This document shows, piece by piece, positions 63,301 to 64,000 of a stretch of 64,000 bases of DNA (within the stretch, counting starts at the first letter, position 1; the number at the start of each line of letters is the position of its first letter). Origin of the DNA: an uncultured Bacteroidales bacterium. GTDB lineage: Bacteria > Bacteroidota > Bacteroidia > Bacteroidales > ML635J-15. Position numbers and translations under genes: made by a program. Below the pieces are notes generated by a model. That model was not told the origin of the DNA. It saw only the letters and a program-made list of their open reading frames with translations, and searched no databases. The stretch spans positions 1 through 64,000 of the forward strand of contig CALDKB010000025.1 of NCBI GenBank assembly GCA_937899245.1, written 5' to 3'.

Positions 63301-64000
63301 CCTTCACGCCAGACTCAACAATCATATCAATATGTTCATTTGTCAGTTCTGTTTCTCTGTCGAGAATAATTTCATTTCTTTCCAAAGATACAACTTCAGC
63401 GGTATCTTCGTCAACGAAATCTTCGGTCCAAGTTTTCAAAACTCTTGCGGCAAGCTTTCTTCCGACAACCTTTTTCAAAGCAGTCTTCGAAACCTTTACT
63501 TCGTCTGCCAAGTCAAAGATTTCAAGAATATCCTTATCGTTTTCGAAACCGATTGCTCTTAAAAGAGTAGTAACTGGCAATTTCTTTTTTCTGTCGATAT
63601 ACGCATACATCACTGTATTGATATCGGTAGCAAATTCTATCCAAGCACCTTTAAAAGGTATAACTCTAGCTGAATACAATTTAGTACCGTTTGTATGCAT
63701 TGACTGGCTAAAGAAAACACCAGGCGACCTATGCAACTGAGATACAACTACACGTTCAGCGCCGTTAATTACGAAAGTTCCGCTAGGAGTCATATAAGGG
63801 ACTGTGCCCAACCAAACATCTTGTACGGAATCTTCAAAATCCTCGTGTTCCTCGTCGCTGCATGTCAATCTCAACTTTGCCTTTAATGGCACGCAGTAAG
63901 TAAGACCTCTGTCTATACATTGTTCTATGCTGTATCTTGGCGGATCAAGAGTATAGTCTAGGAACTGGAGTTCGAAATTGTTTCTGGTATCGGTTATAGG
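60368..64000 (-). CDS. rpoB: RNA polymerase beta subunit (5' end outside the window)
   Basis: The frame is open to the right edge; its first visible residues are PITDTRNNFELQFLDYTL, so the start lies beyond 64000. About 1210 residues are present, roughly 60 short of a full protein. The rifampicin region reads FFGTNQLSQFMDQINPLAEMTHKRRLSALGPGG, with the usual sensitive residues at Asp516, His526 and Ser531 (E. coli numbering) and Ile at the Asn518 position. A GTG at 63892 is internal and not the start. Confidence 0.99.
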   Translation of the reverse strand, partial: PITDTRNNFELQFLDYTLDPPRYSIEQCIDRGLTYCVPLKAKLRLTCSDEEHEDFEDSVQDVWLGTVPYMTPSGTFVINGAERVVVSQLHRSPGVFFSQSMHTNGTKLYSARVIPFKGAWIEFATDINTVMYAYIDRKKKLPVTTLLRAIGFENDKDILEIFDLADEVKVSKTALKKVVGRKLAARVLKTWTEDFVDEDTAEVVSLERNEIILDRETELTNEHIDMIVESGVKAILLHKENQKISDHAIIYNTLQKDTCNSEKEAVYYIYRQLRNSEPPDEATARDVIDKLFFSDKRYDLGDVGRYRINQKLALDVPDTTKVLTKEDIIAIIKYLIELINSKADVDDIDHLSNRRVRTVGEQLANQFNVGLARMARTIRERMNVRDNEVFHPMDLINSKILSSVINSFFGTNQLSQFMDQINPLAEMTHKRRLSALGPGGLSRERAGFEVRDVHYTHYGRLCPIETPEGPNIGLISSLCVYAKINDLGFIETPYRRVTDNAVGFDDIVYLSAEQETGKIVAQANAEVDDKGNFLSNRVKARKEGDYVVVTPEEVELMDVAPNQISSIAASLIPFLEHDDANRALMGSNMMRQAVPLLRPEAPIVGTGIEHMVAKDSRILLVAEGTGVVEYVDAEKIIIKYDRTDEERFISFVGDSVEYKIPKFRKTNQNTCVNLRPVVTRGQRVEKGTILTEGYGTQGGDLALGRNLKVAFMPWKGYNYEDAIVLNERVVREDFFTSIHITDYQLEVRETKRGMEELTSDIPNVSETATKDLDENGIIRVGARVKPGDIMIGKITPKGESDPSPEEKLLRAIFGDKAGDVKDASLKASPSTSGVVIDKKLFSRSVKDRKIKNQDKLLVEAIEEREKKDLDKLKDVLIDKLFVLVNGKTSQGVKDNLDQVVIQKGVKYTQKLLQGVDFINVNPNKWTTDKSRNDQIAKILFNYMVEYKKITGAYRREKLDITIGDELPAGIMQLAKVYLASKRVIRVGDKLAGRHGNKGILARIVRQEDMPFLDDGTPVDIVLNPLGVPSRMNLGQIYETVLGWAGRVLGCKFATPIFDGASLEQICEYTEKAGVPKYGKTWLYDGGTGRMFDQPATVGVIYMLKLGHMVEDKMHARSIGPYSLITQQPLGGKAQFGGQRFGEMEVWALEAFGAANVLQEILTVKSDDVVGRAKTYESIVKGEQMPVPGIPESLNVLLHELRGLCLKINLE

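Noticed and set aside
63892..64000. GTG at 63892 as rpoB start
   Set aside because: The frame stays open upstream and encodes conserved RpoB residues (FELQFLDY), so the true start is outside the window.

Overview
The window is chromosomal DNA from a member of the Bacteroidetes, most likely the order Bacteroidales. The evidence is the bamD-rpoZ-coaBC-DUF4835-recN gene order, the Bacteroidetes-type omega subunit, DUF3467 directly behind rpoB-rpoC, DUF4301 and DUF6029 proteins, proteins with type A and type B C-terminal signals for the type IX secretion system (T9SS), and promoters of the Bacteroidetes form TTG-N19/20-TAnnTTTG. The species cannot be named from the sequence. No rRNA, tRNA or CRISPR array was seen.

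Layout. 0.1-2.9 kb: a Fic-domain protein whose catalytic histidine is replaced by glutamine, an insertion sequence with a duplicated left end, and two REP-like palindromes. 2.9-8.8 kb: rmlA-rmlC-rmlD (dTDP-rhamnose), a lipoprotein, a DUF4301 protein, a membrane-tethered LytTR protein and a second lipoprotein. 8.9-13.8 kb (minus): the bamD-rpoZ-coaBC-DUF4835-recN operon. 13.9-18.4 kb (minus): a decayed T9SS cargo tail beside repeat-rich DNA, then an envelope cluster of TlpA thioredoxin, DUF6029 barrel, Omp28 lipoprotein and a small barrel. 18.4-28 kb: a T9SS cargo protein, a small membrane protein, B12-dependent ribonucleotide reductase, a C_GCAxxG_C_C protein, Mpl, a flippase, riboflavin synthase, RsmE and a LolD-type ATPase. 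28.2-41.7 kb: DnaB, dCMP deaminase, S41 protease, pseudouridine synthase, Na/Pi cotransporter, an outer-membrane protein with a structured leader, a secreted TonB-domain protein, a FAH-family enzyme, an 1150-residue secreted barrel protein and a nucleoid-associated protein. 41.9-46.3 kb: a radical SAM/SPASM protein, FolK and three genes for an acetamido-uronic acid sugar nucleotide.

46.4-55.5 kb holds the most unusual locus. An ECF sigma factor is translationally coupled to a protein with an anti-sigma-like cytoplasmic N-terminus, one membrane helix, a long extracytoplasmic region and a type B T9SS tail. Next to it, a small secreted protein is coupled to a 2115-residue multidomain surface protein that also ends in a type B tail. 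A 43-bp sequence, identical at both sites, lies just upstream of the sigma gene and of the small-protein gene. It looks like an ECF promoter, so I infer an autoregulated unit in which the sigma factor controls itself and the giant surface protein, with the hybrid protein as its sensor. The window ends with DUF3467, rpoC and rpoB; rpoB runs off the right edge.

How the parts fit: most of the window concerns the cell envelope, that is outer-membrane assembly (BamD), lipoprotein release (LolD), peptidoglycan recycling (Mpl), surface sugars (RmlACD and the uronic-acid trio) and T9SS-exported surface proteins, interleaved with core replication and transcription genes.
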